DNA of 64,000 nt from Agromyces sp. Root81 (GTDB lineage: Bacteria > Actinomycetota > Actinomycetes > Actinomycetales > Microbacteriaceae), in contig NZ_LMIR01000004.1 of the NCBI RefSeq assembly GCF_001429165.1, positions 442,923 through 506,922 of the forward strand, written 5' to 3'. This document shows, one piece after another, positions 26,187 to 35,331 of this stretch. Below the pieces are notes generated by a model. It was given only the letters and a program-made list of their open reading frames with translations. It was not told the DNA's origin and did no database searches. Every line of letters starts with the position of its first letter. The first letter of the stretch is position 1. The position numbers and the translations under genes were made by a program.

Positions 26187-28091
26187 CTAGTTCTGCTTCT
26201 TCAGGCGCGACGTCGTGCGGGCACGAGCCGTCGCGTCGAGCTCGACCTTGCGGATGCGAACGGCGGTCGGCGTGACCTCGACGCACTCGTCTTCACGGGC
26301 GAACTCCAGGCACTCCTCGAGCGAGAGCTGGCGCGACGGCGTCATCGACTCGAAGTTGTCGGCCGTCGACTGACGCATGTTCGTCAGCTTTTTCTCTTTG
26401 GTGATGTTGACGTCCATGTCGTCGTTGCGCGAGTTCTCGCCGATGACCATGCCCTCGTAGACCTCTTCGGTCGGGTTCACGAAGAACGTCATGCGCTCCT
26501 GCAGGGCGATGATCGCGAAGGGCGTCACGACGCCCGAGCGGTCGGCGACGATCGAGCCGTTGTTGCGGGTGACGATCTGGCCGGCCCACGCGTCGTAGCC
26601 GTGCGAGATCGCGTTCGCGATGCCGGTGCCGCGCGTGGTGGTCATGAACTCGGTGCGGAACCCGATGAGCCCGCGGCTCGGAACGATGAACTCCATGCGG
26701 ACCCAGCCCGTGCCGTGGTTCGACATGTTGTCCATACGGCCCTTGCGGCCGGCGAGCAGCTGCGTGATCGCGCCGAGGTACTCCTCGGGGGCGTCGATCG
26801 TGAGGTGCTCGTAGGGCTCGTGCGTCTTGCCGTCGACCTGCTTCGTGACCACCTGGGGCTTGCCCACGGTGAGTTCGTAGCCCTCGCGGCGCATCTGCTC
26901 GACGAGGATCGCGAGTGCGAGTTCGCCGCGGCCCTGCACCTCCCAGGCGTCGGGGCGGCCGATGTCGACGACCTTCAGCGACACGTTGCCGACGAGTTCG
27001 CGGTCGAGCCGATCCTTCACCATGCGGGCGGTGAGCTTGTGCCCCTTCACCTTGCCGACGAGCGGCGAGGTGTTCGTGCCGATCGTCATCGAGATCGCGG
27101 GCTCGTCGACGGCGATGATCGGCAGCGGGCGCACGTCTTCGGCGTCGGCGAGGGTGTCGCCGATCATGATGTCCTCGAAGCCGGCGACCACGGCGATGTC
27201 GCCGGGGCCGGCGCTCTCGGCCGGGTAGCGGTCGAGCGCCTTCGTGAGGAAGAGCTCGGTCACGCGCACGTTCTGCACGGTGCCGTCGTGCTTGACCCAG
27301 GCGACCGTCTGGCCCTTCTTGATGGTGCCGTGGAAGACGCGGAGCAGCGCGAGGCGGCCGAGGAAGGGCGACGCGTCGAGGTTCGTGACGTGGGCCTGCA
27401 GGGGGTGCTCGTCGTCGTACGTCGGCGCCGGGATGTGCTGCAGGATCGCTTCGAAGAGCGGCTCGAGGTCGTCGTTGTCGGGCAGCTCGCCGTTGCCGGG
27501 CTTGTTGTGGCTCGCGGCGCCGTTGCGGCCCGAGGCGTACACGACGGGCACGTCGAGGATCGCGTCGAGGTCGAGGTCGGGCACGTCGTCGGCGAGATCG
27601 GAGGCGAGGCCGAGCAGGAGGTCCTGGCTCTCGGCGACGACCTCGTCGATGCGCGCGTCGGGTCGGTCCGTCTTGTTGACGAGCAGGATCACCGGCATGC
27701 GGGCCTCGAGCGCCTTGCGGAGCACGAAGCGGGTCTGCGGCAGCGGGCCCTCACTCGAGTCGACGAGGAGGACGACGCCGTCGACCATCGACAGGCCGCG
27801 CTCGACCTCGCCGCCGAAATCGGCGTGGCCCGGGGTGTCGATCACGTTGATCGTGATCGGCGAATCGCCGGCGTGCTTGCCCTTGTACGTGATCGCCGTG
27901 TTCTTGGCGAGGATCGTGATGCCCTTTTCGCGCTCGAGCTCGTTGGAGTCCATGGCGCGCTCTTCGACGTGCGCGTGCGCGTCGAAGGAGTTCGTCTGGT
28001 TGAGCATCGCGTCGACGAGCGTGGTCTTGCCGTGGTCGACGTGTGCGACGATCGCGACGTTGCGCAGATCGTTCCGGGTGGCGTTGGCCAT
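26187..28091 (-). CDS. typA: Ribosome-associated GTPase TypA/BipA
   Basis: A 634-aa translational GTPase of the EF-G-like TypA/BipA family, acting in ribosome assembly and stress or cold adaptation. G1 is AHVDHGKTT, G3 is DTPGHADFGGEVERG and G4 is LLVNKTDRPDAR. The C-terminal domains follow, with the family-specific CTD towards the end (about 490-600). The length is typical. The start is the ATG at 28091 (MANATRNDLRN). It is monocistronic, with a strong hairpin after the stop and a 230-base gap to the opp terminator upstream. It sits in the actinobacterial core neighbourhood near dapC/fdxA. Confidence 0.95.
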   Translation of the reverse strand: MANATRNDLRNVAIVAHVDHGKTTLVDAMLNQTNSFDAHAHVEERAMDSNELEREKGITILAKNTAITYKGKHAGDSPITINVIDTPGHADFGGEVERGLSMVDGVVLLVDSSEGPLPQTRFVLRKALEARMPVILLVNKTDRPDARIDEVVAESQDLLLGLASDLADDVPDLDLDAILDVPVVYASGRNGAASHNKPGNGELPDNDDLEPLFEAILQHIPAPTYDDEHPLQAHVTNLDASPFLGRLALLRVFHGTIKKGQTVAWVKHDGTVQNVRVTELFLTKALDRYPAESAGPGDIAVVAGFEDIMIGDTLADAEDVRPLPIIAVDEPAISMTIGTNTSPLVGKVKGHKLTARMVKDRLDRELVGNVSLKVVDIGRPDAWEVQGRGELALAILVEQMRREGYELTVGKPQVVTKQVDGKTHEPYEHLTIDAPEEYLGAITQLLAGRKGRMDNMSNHGTGWVRMEFIVPSRGLIGFRTEFMTTTRGTGIANAISHGYDAWAGQIVTRNNGSIVADRSGVVTPFAIIALQERMTFFVNPTEEVYEGMVIGENSRNDDMDVNITKEKKLTNMRQSTADNFESMTPSRQLSLEECLEFAREDECVEVTPTAVRIRKVELDATARARTTSRLKKQN

Positions 28092-28259
28092 GTTTGGTCC
28101 TCGAGGGTGCCGGCCCCCCGTCGCCCCCGAGCGTCGAGATCAGCGCACGGAGACAGCGTGGAAGCGCTGAGATGAAGGTCTGTGGGAGCGCAGGATGCCG
28201 CAGTGACGGCGTGCGCCCCTCTAGCGTACCCTGTCGCGCGCCCGTGAAGCTGAGAACGC

Positions 28260-28301
28260 GCGAGCGCCCGGTCTCCGAGAGTTCGGAGACCGGGCGCTCG
28301 C
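28260..28301 (-). terminator. Terminator of the opp operon
   Basis: A 19-bp perfect stem (28260-28278 with 28283-28301) and a GAGT loop lie 22 bases after the oppDF stop, on the minus-strand transcript. A short T-containing stretch follows. Confidence 0.8.
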
Positions 28302-28323
28302 AAGTGCGTGTGCCGGTCGGTGC

Positions 28324-30093
28324 CTAGGCGCCGAGCTCGATGCTGGCACCCGGGATCGCCGCGAGGAGATCCTTCGTGTACTGCTCCTGCGGGTTGTCGA
28401 ACACGTCGTCGGTGGCCGCCGCCTCGACGATGCGGCCCTTCTGCATCACGCAGACGTGGTCGGCGATGACGCGCACGACCGCGAGGTCGTGCGTGATGAA
28501 GAGGTACGTCAGACCGAGCTCGGCCTGCAGGTCCGCGAGCAGGCGCAGGATCTGGGCCTGCACGAGCACGTCGAGGGCCGAGACCGCCTCATCGAGCACC
28601 ACGATCTCGGGCTTCAGCGCGAGCGCACGCGCGATCGCGATGCGCTGACGCTGGCCGCCCGAGAGCTCGTTGGGGTAGCGGCTGATGAGGGTGCGAGGCA
28701 GCGAAACCTGGTCGAGCAGCTCGTTGACCCGCTCGCGACGCGAGGCGCTCGTGCCGACCTTGTGCGTGAACAACGGCTCCGCGATGGTGTTGCCGATGTT
28801 GCGCAGCGGGTTCAGCGAACCGTACGGGTCCTGGAAGACCGGCTGCATGCGGCTGCGGAGGTTGAAGAGCTCCTTGCCGGTCACGCTCGCCAGGTCTTTT
28901 CCGCCGACGACGATCTTGCCGCTCGTGGCGTCTTCCAGCTTCAGGAGCATCTTCGCGACGGTCGACTTGCCCGATCCCGACTCGCCCACGAGCGCCATGG
29001 TGGTGCCCTTGGGGATCTGGAACGAGACCTTGTCGACCGCCGTGAACTCGCCCGAACCACGGATCTTGAAGACCTTGGTGAGGTCTTCCACGATGATCGC
29101 CGGTGCAGCAGCGGGAGCAGCGGCGATCGCTTCGGCGCGTGCCTCGGCGGTGGCGATCAGGTCGATCGTGTCGCCCGCGGCATCCGCTGCGCCCACGGCC
29201 ATCGAGGATTCGGCCGCCGAGATCGAGCCCGTCGCCTGGATGCGGCGCGAGGCGAGGCTCGGGGCCGCGGCGACGAGTCGCTGTGTGTACGGGTGCTGCG
29301 GGTTCTGCAGGATCTCGACCGACGGACCGGACTCGACGACGCGACCCTTGTACATGACCACGAGCTGCTCTGCGCGCTCGGCGGCGAGGCCGAGGTCGTG
29401 CGTGATGAACAGCAGGGTCGTGCCGAGTTCGCGGGTGAGCGACTCGAGGTGATCGAGGATGACCCGCTGCACCGTGACGTCGAGCGCCGAAGTCGGCTCG
29501 TCGGCGATGAGCAGCTGCGGGTTCGCGGCGAGGCCCATGCCGATCAGCACGCGCTGGCGCATGCCGCCCGAGAACTGGTGCGGGAACTGCCGCATGCGAC
29601 GGTCGGCGTCGCCGAGGCCCGCCTGCTTCAGCACCTCGATCGCGCGCTTCTTGACCTCCTGGCGCCCGGTCGCGATGCCGTTGGCCTTGATGGCCTCCTC
29701 GACCTGGAAGCCGATCGACCACACGGGGTTGAGGTTCGACATCGGGTCTTGAGGGACGAAGCCGATCTTGCGGCCGCGGACGGCCTCCATGTCCTTCTTC
29801 GACGCCTTCGTGAGGTCCTGGCCGTCGAGCAGGATCTGACCGCCCGAGACGTGCCCGGTGCCGGGGAGCAGGTTGATGATCGCGTGCGCGGTCGTCGACT
29901 TGCCCGAGCCCGACTCCCCCACGATCGCGAGGCTCTGCCCGCGGTAGAGGGTGATGTTCACGCCGTCGACGGCCTTGACGAGACCGTCCTGGGTGTTGAA
30001 CCCGACCTGGAGATCCTTGATCTCGAGCAGCGGGCGTTCGGCGCCGGCGGCGCGTTCTGATTGCACGTTCGATCCGTTCGAAGTCTCGCTCAT
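28324..30093 (-). CDS. Fused oligopeptide ABC transporter ATPase (OppD-OppF)
   Basis: A 589-aa protein with two complete ABC ATPase halves. First half: Walker A GESGSGKST near residue 56, signature FSGGMRQRVLIGMG, Walker B LLIADEPTSALD. Second half: Walker A GESGSGKST near residue 377, signature LSGGQRQRIAIARAL, Walker B IVVLDEAVSALD. OppD and OppF are usually separate; here they are fused by an alanine-rich linker (about 290-330). It powers peptide import with OppB and OppC. The start overlaps the OppC stop by four bases (ATGA). It is the last gene of the operon, with a strong terminator behind it. Confidence 0.93.
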   Translation of the reverse strand: MSETSNGSNVQSERAAGAERPLLEIKDLQVGFNTQDGLVKAVDGVNITLYRGQSLAIVGESGSGKSTTAHAIINLLPGTGHVSGGQILLDGQDLTKASKKDMEAVRGRKIGFVPQDPMSNLNPVWSIGFQVEEAIKANGIATGRQEVKKRAIEVLKQAGLGDADRRMRQFPHQFSGGMRQRVLIGMGLAANPQLLIADEPTSALDVTVQRVILDHLESLTRELGTTLLFITHDLGLAAERAEQLVVMYKGRVVESGPSVEILQNPQHPYTQRLVAAAPSLASRRIQATGSISAAESSMAVGAADAAGDTIDLIATAEARAEAIAAAPAAAPAIIVEDLTKVFKIRGSGEFTAVDKVSFQIPKGTTMALVGESGSGKSTVAKMLLKLEDATSGKIVVGGKDLASVTGKELFNLRSRMQPVFQDPYGSLNPLRNIGNTIAEPLFTHKVGTSASRRERVNELLDQVSLPRTLISRYPNELSGGQRQRIAIARALALKPEIVVLDEAVSALDVLVQAQILRLLADLQAELGLTYLFITHDLAVVRVIADHVCVMQKGRIVEAAATDDVFDNPQEQYTKDLLAAIPGASIELGA

Positions 30094-31043
30094 CGCTGCG
30101 CCCTCGCCTTCGGGTCGAGTGCGTCGCGCACGACCTCGCCGAGCATGATGAAGCTCAGCACGGTCACCGACAGCGCGATCGAGGGCAGGATCAGCGTCTG
30201 GGGCGCCGTCCGGAGGTCCATCTGCGCCTGGCTGATGTCATTTCCCCACGACATGGTCGTCGAGGGAAGTCCGACACCGAGGAAGGACAGCGTCGCCTCC
30301 GCGACGATCGCCGATGCCAGCGAGATCGTCGTGATGACGATGACGGGCGCGATCGAGTTCGGGAGCACGTGACGGAGCAGGATTCGGAACCTCGAGACGC
30401 CGAGGGCGGTGGCCGCCATCACGAAGTCGGAGTTCTTCACCCTGAGGATCTCGGCTCTCAACACTCTGGCTGTCGCCGGCCACGCGAAGATGCCGATGGC
30501 GAGCGAGATCACCCACACGTTCGCGTACTGCGAGAGCACCGACATGATGACCACGGCCGCGAGGATGTAGGGGATCGAGAAGAAGATGTCGCCGAGGCGC
30601 GAGAGCACCGAGTCGAGCCATCCGCCGTAGAAGCCCGCGAACGCGCCGAAGACGATGCCGAGCACGGCGACCAGCACGGTCACGATGATGCCGACCGAGA
30701 GCGACGTCGAAGTGCCGTGGATGATTCGCGAGTAGATGTCGCAGCCCTGCTTGGTGAAGCCGAGCGGGTGGCCCTCCGTCGGACCGCCGTTGCTGTTCGC
30801 GAGAAGGCAGTCGTTGTTCGGCGGCGTCTGCGTGAACAGGCCGGGGAACAGGGCGACGACCACGACGATGAGGATCAGCACGGAGGAGATCCAGAACATC
30901 GGGCGCTTGCGCACGTCGTTCCAGGCGTCGCGCCACAGGTTCGAGGGCTTGCCCTCGGTCTTCACCTTGTCGATCGCGACGAGCGGAGTTTCTTCGATCG
31001 GAGCGACGAAGTGCCCCTGATCAGGTCTGGTGTTACTTGGCAT
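30090..31043 (-). CDS. oppC: Oligopeptide ABC transporter permease OppC
   Basis: A 317-aa inner-membrane permease with an N-terminal cytoplasmic segment, a first membrane helix (FWISSVLILIVVVVALFPG), an extracellular loop with two cysteines (DCLLANSNGG and KQGCDIYS) and five more helices. The EAA loop for contact with the ATPase is the ALGVSRFRILLRHVLPNSI region. It forms the channel with OppB. Its start overlaps the 3' end of oppB by 11 bases, and its own stop overlaps the start of the fused ATPase gene. Confidence 0.93.
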   Translation of the reverse strand: MPSNTRPDQGHFVAPIEETPLVAIDKVKTEGKPSNLWRDAWNDVRKRPMFWISSVLILIVVVVALFPGLFTQTPPNNDCLLANSNGGPTEGHPLGFTKQGCDIYSRIIHGTSTSLSVGIIVTVLVAVLGIVFGAFAGFYGGWLDSVLSRLGDIFFSIPYILAAVVIMSVLSQYANVWVISLAIGIFAWPATARVLRAEILRVKNSDFVMAATALGVSRFRILLRHVLPNSIAPVIVITTISLASAIVAEATLSFLGVGLPSTTMSWGNDISQAQMDLRTAPQTLILPSIALSVTVLSFIMLGEVVRDALDPKARAQR

Positions 31044-31962
31044 AGCGGATCCTCGGGTCGAGAACGGCGTACAGAAGATCCACCAGCAGGTTCACCACGA
31101 GGTAGATCAGCACCATGACGGTCACGAAGGAGACGACGGTCGGTCCCTCGCCTCGGATGATGGCCTGGTACAGGGTGCGGCCGACGCCGGGCACGTTGAA
31201 GATGCCCTCCGTGACCGTCGCGCCCACCATGAGCACACCGAAATCGACCGCGAGATAGGTGACGACGGGGATCAGCGAGTTGCGCAGGATGTGGACCGGG
31301 ACGATTCGGCTGCGGGAGAGGCCCTTGCTCGCGGCAGTGCGAACGAAGTCCTGCCCACCCGTATCGATGACTGACGCCCTCGTCAGTCGAACGATCTGGG
31401 CGAAGCTGATCGTGGCGAGCACCAGAGCCGGGAGTATCAAGTCCTGGATCGGCGCCCCGGTACTCACCGTGGTGCGGAACCACCCGAGTTGGATGCCGAA
31501 GATGTACTGGGCGACGAAGGCGACGACGAAGACGGGCAGCGAGATCAGGATGAGGCTCACGACGAGTGCGCTCGCGTCGAAGATGCCCCCCTTGCGCAGG
31601 CCCGACACGAGGCCGACCGTGATGCCGGCGACCATCTCGAAGAAGATCGCGAGAGCCGCGAGCCGCAGGGTCACCGGGAACGTCGCCGCGAGGATCTCGG
31701 AGACCGGCTGGCCCGAGAACGAGGTACCGAGGTCACCGCGGAAGATGCCGCCGAGGAAGTAGAGGTACTGGACGATGAACGGCTGGTCCAGGTGGTACCG
31801 CTCGCGCAGCTGTTCGATCACCGCGGGCGGCGGGGTCTTCTCACCGAAGAGCGCGACGATCGGGTCGCCGGGCATGGCGAAGACCATGAAATAGATCAGG
31901 AAGGTGGTGCCGAGGAAGACAGGGATCGCCTGCAGCAGTCGGCGCAGGATGTAGCCGGCCAT
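31033..31962 (-). CDS. oppB: Oligopeptide ABC transporter permease OppB
   Basis: A 309-aa permease with the family opening MAGYILRRLLQAIPVFLGTT, an extracellular LGTSFSGQPVSEIL region and six membrane helices. The EAA-type loop is AASKGLSRSRIVPVHILRNS. It is a partner of OppC for di- or oligopeptide uptake. The start is the ATG at 31962; a short AGGG lies upstream. It follows the binding-protein gene after a 187-base gap that holds a strong hairpin, so its expression is probably lower than that of the binding protein. Confidence 0.93.
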   Translation of the reverse strand: MAGYILRRLLQAIPVFLGTTFLIYFMVFAMPGDPIVALFGEKTPPPAVIEQLRERYHLDQPFIVQYLYFLGGIFRGDLGTSFSGQPVSEILAATFPVTLRLAALAIFFEMVAGITVGLVSGLRKGGIFDASALVVSLILISLPVFVVAFVAQYIFGIQLGWFRTTVSTGAPIQDLILPALVLATISFAQIVRLTRASVIDTGGQDFVRTAASKGLSRSRIVPVHILRNSLIPVVTYLAVDFGVLMVGATVTEGIFNVPGVGRTLYQAIIRGEGPTVVSFVTVMVLIYLVVNLLVDLLYAVLDPRIRYAK

Positions 31963-32074
31963 GGATCAGGCCCTGCGTTCTGCGAATGTGGACATGTTGA
32001 AAAGAAACCTCACCGTTTGCGAGTTCGATTCCACGATGCTACGCCGATCGGGTGAACACCGTGGATACGTGGGA

Positions 32075-32107
32075 GTGGGGCGGCAGCCTGCTCGGCTGCC
32101 GCCCCAC
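32075..32107 (-). terminator. Hairpin between the binding-protein and permease genes
   Basis: A perfect 14-bp stem (32075-32088 with 32094-32107) and a TGCTC loop lie 42 bases after the stop of the binding-protein gene and 113 bases before oppB. It probably acts as a partial terminator or a 3' stabiliser that raises binding-protein levels over permease levels. Confidence 0.7.
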
Positions 32108-32148
32108 GGGCGCCTCAGAGTATAACCCCGAGGAACCTCGAACGAGAA

Positions 32149-33771
32149 TTACTCGCTCTTGGTGATCTGGTAGAGGATCGGCCAGGTGTCCCAACCGAAC
32201 TCGACGTTGTCGACGCTCTCGCCCCAGGCGCCCATACCGTTCGTGTACCACAGCGGGATGGAGGGCAGGTCCTCGAAGAGGATCTCCTGCGCCTGCTGGA
32301 ACTTCTCGATGCCGGCCTCGACCTCAGTCGCGGACGAGCCCTCGTCGAGCAGTGCGTCGAACTCGGGGTTCGAGTAGTCGCCGTCGTTCGAGCCTGCACC
32401 CGTGCCGTAGATCGGGCCCAGGCCGTTGAACATCGACGGGTAGTCGAACTGCCAGCCGTTACGGAAGGCCGTCTGGGTCGTACGGTCGGTGATGAGCGTG
32501 CGGTGCTCGGCGAACGTGGGGATCGGGTTGCCAGCCGCCTCGATGCCGAGGTTGTTCTTCAGCTGGTTCGCGATGGCGTCGACCCAACCCTGGTTGGGGC
32601 CGTCGGCGTTGTACTGGATGCCGAAGGTGCCGCTCCACGGGGAGATGGCGTCGGCCTCAGCCCACAGTTCCTTCGCCAGGTCGGCGTCGAACTCGAGCAC
32701 CTCGGAGCCCGGGATCTCTTCCGAGTATCCGTCGATGACCGGCGAGGTGAAGTCGTGCGCCGGCGTACGCGTGCCGTTGAAGATCACGTCGGTGACCTCT
32801 TCGCGGTTGATCGCGTGCGAGATGGCGGCACGGCGCAGCTTGCCTTCCTCACCACTGAAGTGAGCGAGGCGGTCGGGGATCGTCAGCGTCGCGTTCGCGG
32901 CTGCCGGCTGGTTGACCGTGCGGCCCTCGAACTCGGACTCGAAGGTCTCGAGCGCGCTGTCGGGGATCTCCTGGATGACGTCGAGGTTGCCACCCTGCAG
33001 GTCCGCGTATGCGGCGTCGGTGCTGGCGTAGAGGATCATGTCCAGTCCGCCGTTCTGCGCCGCGCGCGGACCGGTGTAGTCCTCGTTCTTCACGAGGTCG
33101 ATGCGCTCGTTGTGCTGCCAGGCGCCCTCCTCTTCGAACTTGTACGGGCCGTTGCCGATCGGGTTCTCACCGAAGGCCTCGATGTCATCCCATGCCGCGG
33201 CGGGCAGCGGGAAGTACGCCGTGTAGCCGAGGCGGAGCGGGAAGTCGGACTCGGGCTGCTTGAGCTTGACCTCGAACGTGAGGTCGTCGACGACCGTGAG
33301 GCCGGACAGCTCGGGCACGTTCTCCTCGTACGAGAAGCCTTCGATCGACTCGAAGAAGTAGCTCGAGAGCTGTGCGTTCTCGAGGGCTGCGCCGTAGTTC
33401 CACGCGTCGACGAACGCCTGGGCGTCCACCGGGTCGCCGTTGGAGAAGGTCTGGTCGGCCTTGATCTTGATCGTGTAGGTCTGTGCGTCCTCGGTCTCGA
33501 TCGACTCGGCCACATCGTTGTGGACGGCGCCTTCGGCGTCGTAGTAGACGAGGCCCGCGAAGACGTTCTGCACCACGAGACCGCCGCCGACCTCGTTCGT
33601 GTTGGTCGGGATCAGCGGGTTCTGGGGCTCAGTGTTGTTGACGGTGATGACCGCGGTGGCATCGCCTGCGGGTGCCGACGGGTCAGCGCCGCCGCTCGTG
33701 CAGCCCGACAGCGTCAATGCGCCGGCGGCAGCAAGAGCAATGGCTGCAACGCCGATTCTCTTGATCTTCAA
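32149..33771 (-). CDS. oppA: Oligopeptide ABC transporter substrate-binding lipoprotein
   Basis: A 540-aa SBP family 5 protein. A signal with lipobox ALTLSGC near residue 23 gives a lipid-anchored cysteine. The mature protein has the family-like features VGGGLVVQNVFAGLVYYD, FSNGDPVDAQAFVDAW and NPIGNGPYKFEE. It captures peptides for the OppBC/DF importer. The start is read as the TTG at 33771, because AGGAGGA stands six bases before it. The open frame to 33855 lacks a ribosome site. It is the first gene of the operon. Confidence 0.92.
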   Translation of the reverse strand: MKIKRIGVAAIALAAAGALTLSGCTSGGADPSAPAGDATAVITVNNTEPQNPLIPTNTNEVGGGLVVQNVFAGLVYYDAEGAVHNDVAESIETEDAQTYTIKIKADQTFSNGDPVDAQAFVDAWNYGAALENAQLSSYFFESIEGFSYEENVPELSGLTVVDDLTFEVKLKQPESDFPLRLGYTAYFPLPAAAWDDIEAFGENPIGNGPYKFEEEGAWQHNERIDLVKNEDYTGPRAAQNGGLDMILYASTDAAYADLQGGNLDVIQEIPDSALETFESEFEGRTVNQPAAANATLTIPDRLAHFSGEEGKLRRAAISHAINREEVTDVIFNGTRTPAHDFTSPVIDGYSEEIPGSEVLEFDADLAKELWAEADAISPWSGTFGIQYNADGPNQGWVDAIANQLKNNLGIEAAGNPIPTFAEHRTLITDRTTQTAFRNGWQFDYPSMFNGLGPIYGTGAGSNDGDYSNPEFDALLDEGSSATEVEAGIEKFQQAQEILFEDLPSIPLWYTNGMGAWGESVDNVEFGWDTWPILYQITKSE

Positions 33772-33836
33772 TGTTCCTCCTGTGAGATGTGCGACGGCAG
33801 CGCGGCTCGTGGCCGTACTGGAGCGCTGGTAGATCG

Positions 33837-33865
33837 AGACTATGAACCCCGCCACCGGTAAGCAA
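33837..33865 (-). promoter_or_regulatory. Candidate promoter of the opp operon
   Basis: On the minus strand TTGCTT (33860-33865) and TAGTCT (33837-33842) are spaced by 17 bases, ending 65 bases before the TTG start at 33771. This is a sigma-70-like arrangement with a fair match to consensus. Confidence 0.5.
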
Positions 33866-33977
33866 ACCAGAAGGGCAAACCGTTACCGACGCGCAACCTA
33901 GCGACACATGCGCCGCCGTATATCGTCACGAATCCGCACGAATATTGCGTCTGGGCCGCTCATGCGATGATTGCCGC

Positions 33978-34742
33978 ATGTCTTCCGCACGACGACTGCG
34001 ACTCGAGGTCGTCATCGTGCTCGGGCTGTCGCTCGGGGCATCCGCTGTCTATTCGATCGTCTCGATCGTCGCGAAGGTCACCGCCGAGACGCCGCTGGGC
34101 GAGCAATCCGTCGCGCTGAACCCGTCGCGGGCACCCCGCGAATGGCTCGACTTCACGTACCAGTTCCTCGACGTGTTCTTCGGCCTGTTCGCCGTCGCGC
34201 TCGTGCTCTACCTGCTCTGGGCTCCGGGCACGAACCCCTTCCGCCGCATCGGCCTCGACCTGACGAGACCGGGGCGCGACGCGGCATCCGGTGTGCTGCT
34301 GGTCGCCGCGATCGGCGTGCCGGGGCTCGCGCTCTACGCGCTCGGCCGTGCGCTCGGCCTGACGGTCGCGGTCGAGGCGTCACCCGCCGACTGGCTGTGG
34401 TGGACGGTGCCGATCCTCGTGTTCCGGGCCCTCGAAGCGGCGCTCACCGAGGAGGTCATCGTCGTCGGCTACCTCTTCGCGAGGTTCAGGGAGCTCGGAG
34501 TCGGCCCGTGGGCGACGATCCTGTCGAGCGCGGTGCTGCGCGGCAGCTACCACCTCTATCAGGGCTTCGGCCCCTTCTTCGGCAACGTCGCCATGGGTGT
34601 CGTGTTCGGCTGGTGCTACCAGCGCTGGGGCCGCACGATGCCGCTCGTCATCGCGCACTGGATCCTCGATGTCGTGTCGTTCGTCGGCTATCCGCTCGCC
34701 GTGGGCTGGTGGCCGGGGCTGTTCGCCGTCTCGACCGGCTGA
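33978..34742 (+). CDS. CPBP-family intramembrane metalloprotease-like protein
   Basis: A 254-aa membrane protein of the CPBP/Abi group (PF02517), with about seven hydrophobic segments. The two-glutamate motif is TEEVIVVGYLFAR, but the usual arginine of the EExxxR pattern is replaced. The second motif is LRGSYHLYQG and the third is AHWILDVV. The actinobacterial RGSYHL subgroup looks like this. Peptidase activity is plausible but unproven. The start is the ATG at 33978; ribosome binding is weak. It is divergent from the opp operon. The 3' end overlaps an antisense ORF (34688-35140) by 55 bases. Confidence 0.8.
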   Translation: MSSARRLRLEVVIVLGLSLGASAVYSIVSIVAKVTAETPLGEQSVALNPSRAPREWLDFTYQFLDVFFGLFAVALVLYLLWAPGTNPFRRIGLDLTRPGRDAASGVLLVAAIGVPGLALYALGRALGLTVAVEASPADWLWWTVPILVFRALEAALTEEVIVVGYLFARFRELGVGPWATILSSAVLRGSYHLYQGFGPFFGNVAMGVVFGWCYQRWGRTMPLVIAHWILDVVSFVGYPLAVGWWPGLFAVSTG

Positions 34743-35140
34743 GCTGTGCGAACCGGATGCCTCGTGCGGGAAGCGCGCGGCACGTGCTCGCTCCGACCGA
34801 GCGCGACCACGGTCGTCGGCATCGGCGGCAACGACTCCTCGGCGGCTTCGACCCGCAGGTCGGAGTCGATGCCCCGAACCCGGGCCAGGTCGAGCCCGCT
34901 GCGCCTGGACGGCGTGCAGACGGCGGAGTAGAAGCCCTCGTCGCCGAAGACGCTGCCGCTGGAGAAGTCGGTGATCGACTGGGCTCTTCGCAGCGCCTCC
35001 GCCGTTGCCGGATCACGTCGCTCGAGGAGCCCCGCGCGCTGTTCGAGCCCGAGGCCGCGGCCCGCGAGCATCGAGGTGCCGACGAGGAATCCCACGAACC
35101 CGACGGTGGTGAGCACCGCGATGAGATCGACGGACATCAT
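34688..35140 (-). CDS. Hypothetical protein with an N-terminal membrane segment
   Basis: A 150-aa ORF. A hydrophobic N-terminal helix (about residues 5-28) precedes a polar region of some 70 residues (RRAQSITDFSSGSVFGDE, FYSAVCTPSRRSG) and a low-complexity tail. A ribosome site (GAGGGGG) stands upstream of the paired ATGs at 35137/35140. I do not recognise a family. It converges with the CPBP gene and overlaps it by 55 bases at the 3' end, so the last 18 codons are antisense to it. Codon third positions fit the window in the first two thirds of the ORF. It may be real but could be shorter. Confidence 0.55.
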   Translation of the reverse strand: MMSVDLIAVLTTVGFVGFLVGTSMLAGRGLGLEQRAGLLERRDPATAEALRRAQSITDFSSGSVFGDEGFYSAVCTPSRRSGLDLARVRGIDSDLRVEAAEESLPPMPTTVVALGRSEHVPRASRTRHPVRTAQPVETANSPGHQPTASG

Positions 35141-35331
35141 GCCCCCTCTGCTTCGAGAGAACCCGGGCCCTACGACAGAACCCGTGGGGACTTTCGAGAG
35201 AACCTCAGTGTACTCCCGGGGGTGGCTCTCGGGGTCTCCCTGATCCGTCGATCCACGGCATTCGCGAGCATGGGGTCATCCTCGTCACGAGGCCCCGACC
35301 GGCACCGCCGGACACACGATGGAACGGAATC

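Noticed and set aside
25986-26187. c-di-AMP (ydaO-type) riboswitch upstream of the M23 gene
   Set aside because: I could not find the conserved aptamer core. Only a hairpin with alternate pairing is visible, so I report it as unknown.
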